Positions 1 through 7,146 of a DNA stretch of 23,812 bases are shown here, one piece after another. Under the pieces are notes generated by a model. The model was not told where the DNA came from. It did not search any database and saw only the letters and a list, made by a program, of their open reading frames with translations. Position 1 is the stretch's first letter. Every line of letters begins with the position of its first letter. The stretch is taken from positions 1 through 23,812 of the forward strand of contig JAFAEG010000021.1 of NCBI GenBank assembly GCA_023424095.1, in the 5' to 3' direction. Both the position numbers and the translations under genes were made by a program. Source of the DNA: Pseudomonadota bacterium (lineage in GTDB: Bacteria > Pseudomonadota > Alphaproteobacteria > Sphingomonadales > Sphingomonadaceae).

Positions 1-63
1 CGAATGGGCCGCAGCGCGGGGCCCCGGCCGGCGCCGGGGAACAGGTCAGACGGCGACTCCTAA
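1..63 (+). CDS. Possible 3' end of an unidentified gene (partial)
   Basis: Frame 1 is open from the first base of the window to a TAA at 61-63, giving a 20-residue polar tail ending NRSDGDS. If real, it is the C-terminus of a plus-strand gene whose stop overlaps the minus-strand stop of the carboxypeptidase gene (CTA at 60-62). Such tightly abutting convergent ends recur twice more in the window. Twenty open codons in GC-rich DNA are weak evidence and I recognise no family. The alternative is plain intergenic DNA. Confidence 0.25.
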   Translation, partial: RMGRSAGPRPAPGNRSDGDS

Positions 64-1487
64 TTCGCCGCCGCGATCGCCACCAGCGCCGAGTCCATCC
101 GCGCCGTCGCGCTCGCCCCGCCGGGCATGTCGTTGGCGAAGAAGGCGAAGCTCAGCCGCCGCCCGCTCGCCGCGATCAGATAGCCGGACAGGCCGTTGGC
201 GGCGTTGATCGTGCCGGTCTTGGCGAAGATCCGCCCCTCAAGCGCCGTGCCGCGAAAGCGGTTGCGCAAGGTCCCGTCCACACCGCCGATCGGAAAGGAA
301 TTCCGCCACGCCGCGCCCCAGGGCTGGCGCGCCGCCCAGTTCAGCAAAGCGATCATCGCCCGCGGCGAGATGCGATTATAGGTCGACATGCCGGACCCGT
401 CCGACAGGTCCCAGCCGGTCCGCGCCGCACCGGCCTGCGCCATCATCGCCTCGACCCCCGCGACCCCGCCCGCGATCGAGCCATCGCCGCGCGCCAGGCC
501 GATCCGCCGCAGCAGCAATTCGGCGTGCAGATTCTGGCTGTCCTTGTTGATCCGCACGATGTCCTCGGCCAGCGGCGGCGGCGTCAGCCGGGCGAGCGCT
601 TCGGCGGACGGCGCCGGTGAGGCCCCGGGAAGGCGATGCGACGCCGAGACCGCGCCGCTGACCTGCACCCCCCGCGCCTCCAGCATCGCGCGCAGCGCCC
701 AGGCCGCATAATGGGCCGGATCGTCGATGCCGAGCCGCAGCGTCGCCGGCTCCGCGCCAGCCGCGATTTCCCCGGTGACTATCAGATCGGCGCTGCCCGG
801 CAAGCGCACGAAATCCACATTCGTCCGCTGCCCCGCCGCAACCGTGACCACCCGGCTCACGACCCGAAAATAAGAGGGCGCCTGCAGCCGCGCCGCCTCG
901 CCCACCGCGCCCGGCACCACCCGCAGGACGAGTTCATTGTCGTCGAGGCTGAGCGCCGCCACCCCCGTGCCGGAACGGGTGTGGATGTTGTTCCAGCTCA
1001 TGCCGGGGCTCCAGCGATCGTCCGCGAACGCCCGCGCGTCGCCGATCACATTGCCGACCCGCCGGGTCCGTGCCGCCACCGCGTCGGCCAGAGCGGCGAG
1101 GCAATTGACGGTGCAACCCGCCGCGCTGGACAGGCGCGCGTCGCCGTGACCGATCAGGATGACGTCGGGCGCATCGCCGCTTCCGGGCGCGAGCCGCACA
1201 ATCGCTCCGCCGGCACCGTCCGGCTGATCAAGCCCACTTAGCGTGACATAGGCGGCAGCCGTGGTCAGCAGCTTCGTGTTCGACGCCGGCACGAACCGCG
1301 CTTCCGGATTGATCGCGACCAGTTCACGCCCGCTTTCGTCCGTCACCACCAGCCCGAAGCGGGTGCCGGTGGGGGCCTCGGCGAGGCTCGTTTCGACCTG
1401 TCGCTGCACCGCCGGCTGGGCGGCGGCGGGCGCGATCGGACCCAGAATGAGGGCGAGAGCGACGAGGGGGCTGAGAAGGCTGCGCAT
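60..1487 (-). CDS. dacB: D-alanyl-D-alanine carboxypeptidase/endopeptidase, PBP4 (peptidase S13) family
   Basis: A periplasmic low-molecular-mass penicillin-binding protein that trims the terminal D-Ala of peptidoglycan stem peptides and may cut D,D-crosslinks. The three S13 active-site motifs are visible: SNTK (residues 69-72, nucleophile Ser69), SQN (317-319) and KTG (423-425). The roughly 240 residues between the first two fit the large inserted domains typical of PBP4. I chose the ATG at 1487, giving 475 residues, because it begins with a Sec signal peptide (MRSLLSPLVALALILGPIAP, then AAA-Q). The open frame continues upstream to 1610 but those 41 residues are Arg/Pro-rich and unlike this family. 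The gene is divergent from the amidohydrolase, with 138 bp between starts. The family assignment is firm; which peptide bond is preferred is not visible. Confidence 0.93.
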   Translation of the reverse strand: MRSLLSPLVALALILGPIAPAAAQPAVQRQVETSLAEAPTGTRFGLVVTDESGRELVAINPEARFVPASNTKLLTTAAAYVTLSGLDQPDGAGGAIVRLAPGSGDAPDVILIGHGDARLSSAAGCTVNCLAALADAVAARTRRVGNVIGDARAFADDRWSPGMSWNNIHTRSGTGVAALSLDDNELVLRVVPGAVGEAARLQAPSYFRVVSRVVTVAAGQRTNVDFVRLPGSADLIVTGEIAAGAEPATLRLGIDDPAHYAAWALRAMLEARGVQVSGAVSASHRLPGASPAPSAEALARLTPPPLAEDIVRINKDSQNLHAELLLRRIGLARGDGSIAGGVAGVEAMMAQAGAARTGWDLSDGSGMSTYNRISPRAMIALLNWAARQPWGAAWRNSFPIGGVDGTLRNRFRGTALEGRIFAKTGTINAANGLSGYLIAASGRRLSFAFFANDMPGGASATARMDSALVAIAAAN

Positions 1488-1494
1488 GACGGCG

Positions 1495-1522
1495 AGCCTA
1501 GGTCGGAACGGCGACGGCGCAA
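1495..1522 (-). promoter_or_regulatory. Weak candidate promoter for dacB
   Basis: On the minus strand a TTGCGC (-35-like, 1522-1517) and TAGGCT (-10-like, 1500-1495) are separated by 16 bp. The -10 ends only 7 bases before the ATG at 1487, so transcription from it would give a leaderless or nearly leaderless mRNA. This would fit the lack of a clear ribosome-binding site in front of that ATG. Matches to consensus are modest. Confidence 0.22.
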
Positions 1523-1625
1523 GCCGGGGGCGCTCATTCAGAGCCTTTGCGCGCCCATAACGAAGCCGCATGAGCAGGCCTCCCGGCGCTTGCACCGGCT
1601 CACCGCTCACCTATCAGGGCGACCC

Positions 1626-3485
1626 ATGCGGGGTCGGTATCTGTTCTTGTGGGTGGCGCTCGTCGTCCTGGCCTTCGGTCAGGCGAGCCTCGCGATCGCG
1701 CAGAGGCCAGCGCCCGCCACCCTGATCCGCAACGCCCATGTCTTCGACGGCACCGGCACGCCCGCCGCGCCCGGCGATGTGCTGATCCAGGGCGACCGGA
1801 TCGTCGCGGTCGGCCAGCGCCTGCGTGCCCCCCGTGGGACGCGGGTGATCGACGGGCGGGGCATGACCTTGCTGCCGGGCCTGCACGATCTGCACACCCA
1901 TTTGCGCGCACCCGGTTTCCAGGCGCCGGACGATCTGGGCAAGGCCTATGCCGGCCACCTCCTGCACGGCGTCACTAGCGTCAACGATTTCTCCGTATCG
2001 GGCGAGATGCTTGACCCCATTCGCGCGATGGTCGCGGACGGGACAGTGGCCGCGCCGAACCTTCAGCTCGCGATGCGGATCGGCGTGCCGGGCGGCCACG
2101 GCACCGAATATGGCTGGGGCGATTTCTTCACGCAGGAGGCGGCGACGCCGCGCGCCGCGAACCTGGCGATGGACCGGGCTCTGCCGTACCGGCCGAACGT
2201 CATCAAGGTGTTCGCCGACGGCTGGCGCTACGGCCGCGGCCCCGGCATCAACAGCATGAATTTGCCGACCATGCGCGTGATCGTCGAGCGCGCCCATGCG
2301 GCCGGCATTCCGGTGATCACGCACACCGTGACGCTCGAGGGCGCGAAGACCGCGGCGGAAGCGGGCGTCGATGCGCTCGGTCATGCCATTGGCGACTTCA
2401 TCGTCGACGATGAACTGATCTCGCTGATGCGCGAAAACGGCACGGCCTATGTGCCGACCATGGTGGTCTATGAGCCCGACCAGGGCCGCCAGTTCGCGCC
2501 GGAAGAATGGGCGAAGCTGCGGCCGGAGGAGCAAGCGCGGGAAGAGGCCTTCCGCCGCCGCGAAACCGGGCCGGTGCCGCCGCTGGAGGCCCGGCGCTGG
2601 GAGATCATGCGCGAGAATCTGCGGCGGCTGAAGGCGGCGGGCGTGCGGGTCGGGATCGGCACCGACGCAGGGATTGGCGGCGTCTATCAGGGCTCCTCGG
2701 CGATCCGCGAGCTGCGGGTGTTGGCGCAGGACGGCTTCACCCCGGCCGAGGCTCTGGCCTCCGCGACCAGCATCAGCGCCAGCATTTTGCGCCGCACCGA
2801 TCATGGCCGGATCGCACCCGGACAACAGGCCGACCTGATCCTGGTCGGCGGCCGCCCCGACCAGCGCCTCGAGGATCTTTACGACGTTCGCCGCGTCTTC
2901 GTGAACGGCCGCGAGACCGACCTGCCCGCGCTGCGCCGCCTCCTCGCCTCGAACGCGCCGACGCCGCTGCCGGTGACCCGCCTGACCGGCCCGATCGACA
3001 CCGGCGCCGGCCGCGACGGCCGCACCGATCTCGGCACGCTCCCGGTCGAAACCTACGAATCCGGCACCGACCACAGCCACATCCACCACGTCCGCGAGGC
3101 CGGCCCGCCGCCGCGCATCTTCCTGGTCGCGCGCATGGGCGCGGCGCCGCAGCCTTTCGCCAATCTCGTTTTGCCGCTGGCCCCCGGCGCGATTCACCTC
3201 GCCGACGCCACCGGCTTCACCGGCATCGCCTTCGATGCGCGCGGCCTCGGCCGCTACGCACTGCAGCTCGACATTTACGGCGTGGACAATGCCCGTCCCT
3301 TTCGCGCCGCTTTCGAGGCTGGCGCGGCGACGCGGGAGGTCCGCGTCCCGTTCAGCGCCTTCGCCAGCGGCGATGCGGATGCGCGGCTGGACCTTGCCCG
3401 GCTGCGCGCCTTGATCATCCGGCTGGAGGGCGAAACGGGCGGACAGGCGACGTTGGAAATCGGGAACGTCCGGCTTTATCGTTAG
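1626..3485 (+). CDS. Exported metal-dependent amidohydrolase with C-terminal CIA30-like domain
   Basis: A 619-residue member of the amidohydrolase superfamily, close to the imidazolonepropionase/Xaa-dipeptidase-like group (COG1228). Metal-centre residues visible: HTH (90-92), Lys194 in VIKVF (probable carboxylated lysine), His233 (ITHT), His253 (LGH) and Asp347 (GTDAG). The normal beta-sandwich ending (ADLILVGG...VFVNG) is complete by about residue 430. It is followed by about 170 extra residues (450-619) resembling a CIA30/galactose-binding beta domain (GFTGIAFDARGLGRYALQL, then VRVPFSAF). The start at 1626 is preferred over the upstream start at 1590 because it opens with a hydrophobic signal sequence and has AGGG at 1616-1619, 6 bases before it. 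Convergent with the deacylase gene, with 35 bp between. The substrate cannot be read from sequence; a peptide or acyl-amino-acid substrate is a guess from the neighbours. Confidence 0.88.
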   Translation: MRGRYLFLWVALVVLAFGQASLAIAQRPAPATLIRNAHVFDGTGTPAAPGDVLIQGDRIVAVGQRLRAPRGTRVIDGRGMTLLPGLHDLHTHLRAPGFQAPDDLGKAYAGHLLHGVTSVNDFSVSGEMLDPIRAMVADGTVAAPNLQLAMRIGVPGGHGTEYGWGDFFTQEAATPRAANLAMDRALPYRPNVIKVFADGWRYGRGPGINSMNLPTMRVIVERAHAAGIPVITHTVTLEGAKTAAEAGVDALGHAIGDFIVDDELISLMRENGTAYVPTMVVYEPDQGRQFAPEEWAKLRPEEQAREEAFRRRETGPVPPLEARRWEIMRENLRRLKAAGVRVGIGTDAGIGGVYQGSSAIRELRVLAQDGFTPAEALASATSISASILRRTDHGRIAPGQQADLILVGGRPDQRLEDLYDVRRVFVNGRETDLPALRRLLASNAPTPLPVTRLTGPIDTGAGRDGRTDLGTLPVETYESGTDHSHIHHVREAGPPPRIFLVARMGAAPQPFANLVLPLAPGAIHLADATGFTGIAFDARGLGRYALQLDIYGVDNARPFRAAFEAGAATREVRVPFSAFASGDADARLDLARLRALIIRLEGETGGQATLEIGNVRLYR

Positions 3486-3520
3486 CGTCTGTTGGCAAGA
3501 ACCAGTTCCCCGGGGAGCGG

Positions 3521-5089
3521 CTAGCCCCGAGGGCAGCTTCCCGCTGTCGGCGTCTTCTCCAGGCCGCGTCCCGGTGCAGCCCCGCTGAGCGCGCCATTCT
3601 CCACCGCGAGCACACCGTTCACCACCACCGCGCGCATTCCCACGGCAAGCTCCGTCGGCTGCTCATAGGTCGAGCGCTCCGCATAGGCCGCCGGATCGAA
3701 CATCACGATGTCGGCAAACGCCCCCTGACGCAGCCGGCCGCGATCCGCGATCCCGAACGTGTCGGCGGTCAAGGCGGTGCTGCGGTGGATGAAATCCTGC
3801 AGGCTCAGCACCCGGCGGCGGACGACATATTCGGCATATTTGCGCGCGAAGCTCCCGAACATGCGTGGATGCCCGGCCGAGGCGTCGGAGCCGGTCATCA
3901 CCCATGGCCGCGCCATGAAGGCGGCAATGTCCTCCTCGGTCTGGTTGAACGAGGCGACGGCCGGGTCCGCGACACGAATGATGTCGATCGCGGTCTGCAC
4001 CGGATCGGGCGAGCCCCGCTCCTCCGCGACCTGCGACAGCCGCTTGCCGCGATGCGGCCCCTCGGTGATCAGCAGCGCCAGCGCACCACCGCGGCGCCTC
4101 AAATTGTCGGCCATCTCGCCCATCAGGCGCGGCAGCATGGCGACATTGTCGAAGCGCGCGAGCAGGGCCGGGCGCCCACCATCCTGCGCCCAGCGCGGCA
4201 CCAAAGCGGCCGCCAGGCTCGTGCCGGACGCGGTCCAGGGATATTGATCCGCCGTGACCCGCTGCCCCGCCGCCTGCGCCGCCTCGATCCGGGCGATGAT
4301 CGCCGGGGCCTGACCATGGACGTCCACGCCCAGCGCCTTGATGTGGGAGATGTTGACCGGCAGCCCGGCCTGGCGACCGATTTCGATGGCTTCGTTGACG
4401 GCGGCGGCAAGGCCGATCGAGTAACTGGATTCGTCCCGGATATGGCTGTCGTAAAGGCCGCCGCGCCGGCCGGCCTCGCGCGAAAGGGCCACCACCTCGT
4501 CAATGCGGGCAAAGCTTTGCGGCGCGTAGAACAGCCCGGTCGAAAGACCGAGCGCACCATCGCACATGGCGGTCGCGACCAGGGCCTTCATTCGGTCGAG
4601 ATCGGCCGGCGTGGGCGCGCGATCGTCGGACCCGATCACTTCACTCCTGACCGCGCCGAAGCCGACAAAGGCGGCGTAATTGATCCCGACCGGCTTCGTC
4701 CGCCAGCGCCGCAGCAGCGTCCCGACATCCGGCTCACCGCCGCCATCATTGCCGATCACCGCGGTCGTCACGCCCTGCATCAGGAAGGCCGGCACGAGCC
4801 GCGTCCGCGCGTCGTCGGAGGCCAGATCGGCGCCCATATGGGTGTGCGGGTCGATGAAGCCGGGCGCGACGATCATGCCCTGCGCGTCGATCACCTTCGT
4901 GGCGCGATAGGTCAGGCGCGGGCCGACCGCGCGGATGCGATCGCCTTTCACCGCGACATCGCCGGTGAACGGCGCGGCCTCGCCGGTATAGATCGTTCCG
5001 CCGCGGATGATCAGATCGACCCGCTCCGGCTGCGCCCCGCCGCCGAGCGCGAGCGCCGCCGCCAGCAGTCCGATCGCGCGCAAGATCAT
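3521..5089 (-). CDS. Exported N-acyl-D-amino-acid deacylase (D-aminoacylase family)
   Basis: Predicted zinc amidohydrolase that removes acyl groups from N-acyl-D-amino acids. 522 residues beginning with a short signal-like segment (MILRAIGLLAAALALGGGAQ), so probably periplasmic. Motifs: HTH (82-84), SHIRDE with His216, ISHIKALG with His249, and Asp402 in TGSDAS, matching the family's metal ligands. The motif that normally reads GNCG, with a metal-binding Cys, reads GND here (Asp115). Its ATG overlaps the stop of dgcA (ATGA, 5086-5089), so it is the last gene of the dgcN-dgcA unit and is probably translationally coupled. It ends 35 bp from the convergent amidohydrolase; that gap contains CCCCGGGG but no convincing terminator. 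Family assignment is strong. D-specificity and the actual substrate are inferred, and a D-amino-acyl peptide hydrolase is possible. Confidence 0.88.
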   Translation of the reverse strand: MILRAIGLLAAALALGGGAQPERVDLIIRGGTIYTGEAAPFTGDVAVKGDRIRAVGPRLTYRATKVIDAQGMIVAPGFIDPHTHMGADLASDDARTRLVPAFLMQGVTTAVIGNDGGGEPDVGTLLRRWRTKPVGINYAAFVGFGAVRSEVIGSDDRAPTPADLDRMKALVATAMCDGALGLSTGLFYAPQSFARIDEVVALSREAGRRGGLYDSHIRDESSYSIGLAAAVNEAIEIGRQAGLPVNISHIKALGVDVHGQAPAIIARIEAAQAAGQRVTADQYPWTASGTSLAAALVPRWAQDGGRPALLARFDNVAMLPRLMGEMADNLRRRGGALALLITEGPHRGKRLSQVAEERGSPDPVQTAIDIIRVADPAVASFNQTEEDIAAFMARPWVMTGSDASAGHPRMFGSFARKYAEYVVRRRVLSLQDFIHRSTALTADTFGIADRGRLRQGAFADIVMFDPAAYAERSTYEQPTELAVGMRAVVVNGVLAVENGALSGAAPGRGLEKTPTAGSCPRG

Positions 5090-6060
5090 CCCATTCCCCA
5101 GAAGCCCGCAGCGGGCGGGTGGAGCAGGCCGCTCTCGTCCCGCACCCCGCCGGGCCGATCCTCGGCAAGCCAGAGCGGCCCGTCAAGATCGACGAAATCG
5201 CTCAGCATCGCGATCTGGAAAGCGGGCGCGATCGACAGCGAGCTGGAGATCATGCAGCCGGTCATCAGCTTCAGCCCCCGCCCCCGCGCTTCCCGCGCCA
5301 GCAGCAGCGCCTCGGTCAGCCCGCCGCTCTTGTCGAGCTTCACGTTCACGGCCTGGTAGCGCTTCGCGACCCGATCGAGATCGGCCGCGACATGCACCGC
5401 CTCGTCCGCGCAGATCGGCACGGCGGAGATGAAATGCTCCAGCCAGCAATCGTCCGCCGCAGAAACGGGCTGTTCGAGCAGATCCACCCGCGCCTCGACC
5501 AGGGCGTCCTGCATCGTCGCCAGCAACTCCTGATCCCAGCTTTCATTGGGATCGACGATCAGGGCCGCCTCCGGCGCCGCAGCGCGCACCGCCCGGATCC
5601 GCGCTGCCGGATCGCCGGCGTCGACTTTCACCTTCAGCAAAGGCGCGCCGCCCGCATCCCGCGCCGCCGCCGCCATCGCTTCGGGCGTATCGATGCCGAT
5701 GGTGAGCGCGCTGACCACCGGCCGCGGCGGATCGCCGACCGCCTTGCCGGAAAGCCGCGCTTCCAGATCCCACAAGGCGCAATCCACCGCGTTGCGCGCC
5801 GCCCCGGCCGGCATCGCGGCGCGCAATTCGTCGCGGCTCGCGCCGGCCTCGATGATCCCCCGCGCGGCCTCGATCGCCGCCAGCGCGGTCTCGATGCTCT
5901 CGCCATAGCGCGGATAGGGCACGCCCTCGCCCCGCCCGATCGCGCCGCTTTCGCTCAGTTCCACCGTCACCACATCGGCCGCTGTCTTGACGCCGCGGGC
6001 GATGCGGAAGGGGCGGCTCAGCGGGAAGCGGTCGTGGCGTGCGGCAAGGGTGCGGCGCAT
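5086..6060 (-). CDS. dgcA: N-acetyl-D-glutamate racemase DgcA / dipeptide epimerase (enolase superfamily)
   Basis: 324-residue member of the muconate-lactonising subgroup of the enolase superfamily. Catalytic residues are in place: KVK with Lys145, metal ligands Asp170 (VDPNES), Glu196 (LEQPV) and Asp219 (ADEA), and Lys241 in VKLDKSGG. The spacings 25/26/23/22 equal those I recall for E. coli L-Ala-D/L-Glu epimerase (K151, D176, E202, D225, K247). A DxD motif (Asp291, Asp293 in DLDGPL) is present, so dipeptide epimerase activity cannot be excluded. The DgcA call rests on its pairing with the DUF1611 gene dgcN, the known DgcN-DgcA route for D-Glu. It lacks a signal peptide, so it is cytoplasmic. 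The ATG at 6060 lies inside dgcN (43-bp overlap) and the stop overlaps the deacylase start. Confidence 0.88.
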   Translation of the reverse strand: MRRTLAARHDRFPLSRPFRIARGVKTAADVVTVELSESGAIGRGEGVPYPRYGESIETALAAIEAARGIIEAGASRDELRAAMPAGAARNAVDCALWDLEARLSGKAVGDPPRPVVSALTIGIDTPEAMAAAARDAGGAPLLKVKVDAGDPAARIRAVRAAAPEAALIVDPNESWDQELLATMQDALVEARVDLLEQPVSAADDCWLEHFISAVPICADEAVHVAADLDRVAKRYQAVNVKLDKSGGLTEALLLAREARGRGLKLMTGCMISSSLSIAPAFQIAMLSDFVDLDGPLWLAEDRPGGVRDESGLLHPPAAGFWGMG

Positions 6061-7052
6061 AGCAATTCGTCGAGGATCGGTTCGACCCCGAAGGCGATCG
6101 GATCGGTGCAGGGAAGGCCCAGCCGGTCGGCGGTGACGGCGCATTCCCGCGCCGCTTCCTCCCGGCTCAGCGCCGAGGTGTTGAGGCAGATGCCGACGGC
6201 GCGAACCTGCGGGGTGGTCAGCCGCGCCGCCTCCAGATTGCGCGCCAGGCAATCGACCAGATCCGGCACCTGATAGCCCGGAAGGCCGCGAATGTGCGGT
6301 CGGCGCGGCTCGTGGCACATCACCAGAGCCTCCGCCTGTGCGCCGTGCAAAAGCCCCAGCGAGACCCCGGCGAAGCTCGGGTGGAAGAGCGAGCCCTGCC
6401 CCTCGATCACGTCCCAGCCATCGTCCTGGCGCGCCGGGGCGAGCCGTTCGACCGCGCCGGAAATGAAGTCCGCCACCACCGCGTCGACGGCGACGCCACC
6501 GCCCGCGATCATGATGCCGGTCTGGCCGGTGGCGCGGAAATCGGCCGTCTCGCCGCGCGCCTGCAGCCCGCGCACCAAGGCGAGCGAAGCATACATCTTG
6601 CCGACCGAACAGTCGGTGCCGACGGTCAGCAGGCGCTTGCCCGCGCGCGGCGCGCCACTGCCGACGCGAAGATCGTGCGGCGGATCGCGAACGTCGAACA
6701 AAAGCAGCCCGCGCGCCGCCGCCAGTTCGACCAGCCGAGGCTGATCGCGGAGGCGATGATGCAGGCCGGAGGCGACATTCATCCCGGCTTCCAGCGCCGC
6801 CGCCGCATCCTCGATCAGATCGGGGCCCATCCGGCCGCCGGCCCCGGCAATGCCGAGGATCAGCGTCTTTGCGCCCGCCGCGGCGCCTTGCGCCATGGTC
6901 ATGCGTGGAAGGCCGAGCGTCAGCGGGCTTTCGTCGCGCCGATATTCGCCGACGCACGCCTCGCCCCGGAATTCGGCGACCCCGCGCGACGTCTTGATCG
7001 ACAGCGGATCCGCCGTCGCGCCGAGATAGAGAAGATAAGGTGCTGGTATCAT
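6018..7052 (-). CDS. dgcN: D-glutamate N-acetyltransferase DgcN (DUF1611 family)
   Basis: 344-residue DUF1611 protein. Members named DgcN acetylate D-Glu to N-acetyl-D-Glu for the racemase DgcA, feeding it into L-Glu metabolism. Visible features are a Gly-rich segment (GIAGAGGRM, residues 67-75), a P-loop-like motif (GTDCSVGKM, 145-153) and a conserved IEGQGSLFHPSFAGV stretch (216-230). The start at 7052 is chosen because MIPAPYLLYLGA matches the usual N-terminus; the frame stays open to 7112 but that extension runs into the operator. First gene after lysR, behind a 94-bp gap holding a LysR-type dyad. The end overlaps dgcA by 43 bp, the longest overlap in this run. The family is clear; D-Glu as substrate is inferred from the DgcA neighbour. 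Confidence 0.87.
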   Translation of the reverse strand: MIPAPYLLYLGATADPLSIKTSRGVAEFRGEACVGEYRRDESPLTLGLPRMTMAQGAAAGAKTLILGIAGAGGRMGPDLIEDAAAALEAGMNVASGLHHRLRDQPRLVELAAARGLLLFDVRDPPHDLRVGSGAPRAGKRLLTVGTDCSVGKMYASLALVRGLQARGETADFRATGQTGIMIAGGGVAVDAVVADFISGAVERLAPARQDDGWDVIEGQGSLFHPSFAGVSLGLLHGAQAEALVMCHEPRRPHIRGLPGYQVPDLVDCLARNLEAARLTTPQVRAVGICLNTSALSREEAARECAVTADRLGLPCTDPIAFGVEPILDELLCAAPLPHATTASR

Positions 7053-7109
7053 TGGCCGGGACGCTAAACGCCTCTCCGCCCGCCCGCGCATACAGTCAAA
7101 GCGGCCCGC

Positions 7110-7126
7110 CATAGCCTCTCGCTATG
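7110..7126 (-). promoter_or_regulatory. LysR-type operator (T-N11-A dyad) upstream of dgcN
   Basis: A perfect inverted repeat, CATAGC-CTCTC-GCTATG, which contains ATAG-N7-CTAT and hence the T-N11-A core (T7112, A7124) characteristic of LysR-regulator binding sites. It lies in the 94-bp gap between lysR and dgcN, 57 bp before the dgcN ATG, the right place for an activator. A TTGAC (7099-7095, minus strand) follows but I see no good -10 at the usual spacing, as expected of an activator-dependent promoter. It could also form an RNA hairpin, but no T tract follows, so a terminator is unlikely. Confidence 0.6.
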
Positions 7127-7146
7127 CGTTCAGGCCGGGGCCGCGC

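Noticed and set aside
22..39. A CCCCGGC-N4-GCCGGGG hairpin just past the dacB stop
   Set aside because: No T tract follows on either strand, so it is not supported as an intrinsic terminator, and it may lie inside an upstream gene.
1614..3197. A 527-codon minus-strand open frame opposite the amidohydrolase
   Set aside because: Antisense to conserved metal-site residues; low-complexity composition.
3506..3525. CCCCGGGG and GGCTAGCC palindromes between the convergent amidohydrolase and deacylase genes
   Set aside because: Short, without a T tract, and partly within the deacylase end; not enough for a terminator call.
2507..5359. A 950-codon plus-strand open frame across the amidohydrolase and deacylase genes
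   Set aside because: It crosses two well-supported genes, is Arg/Pro/Ala-rich with no domain, and is the usual shadow frame of GC-rich DNA.
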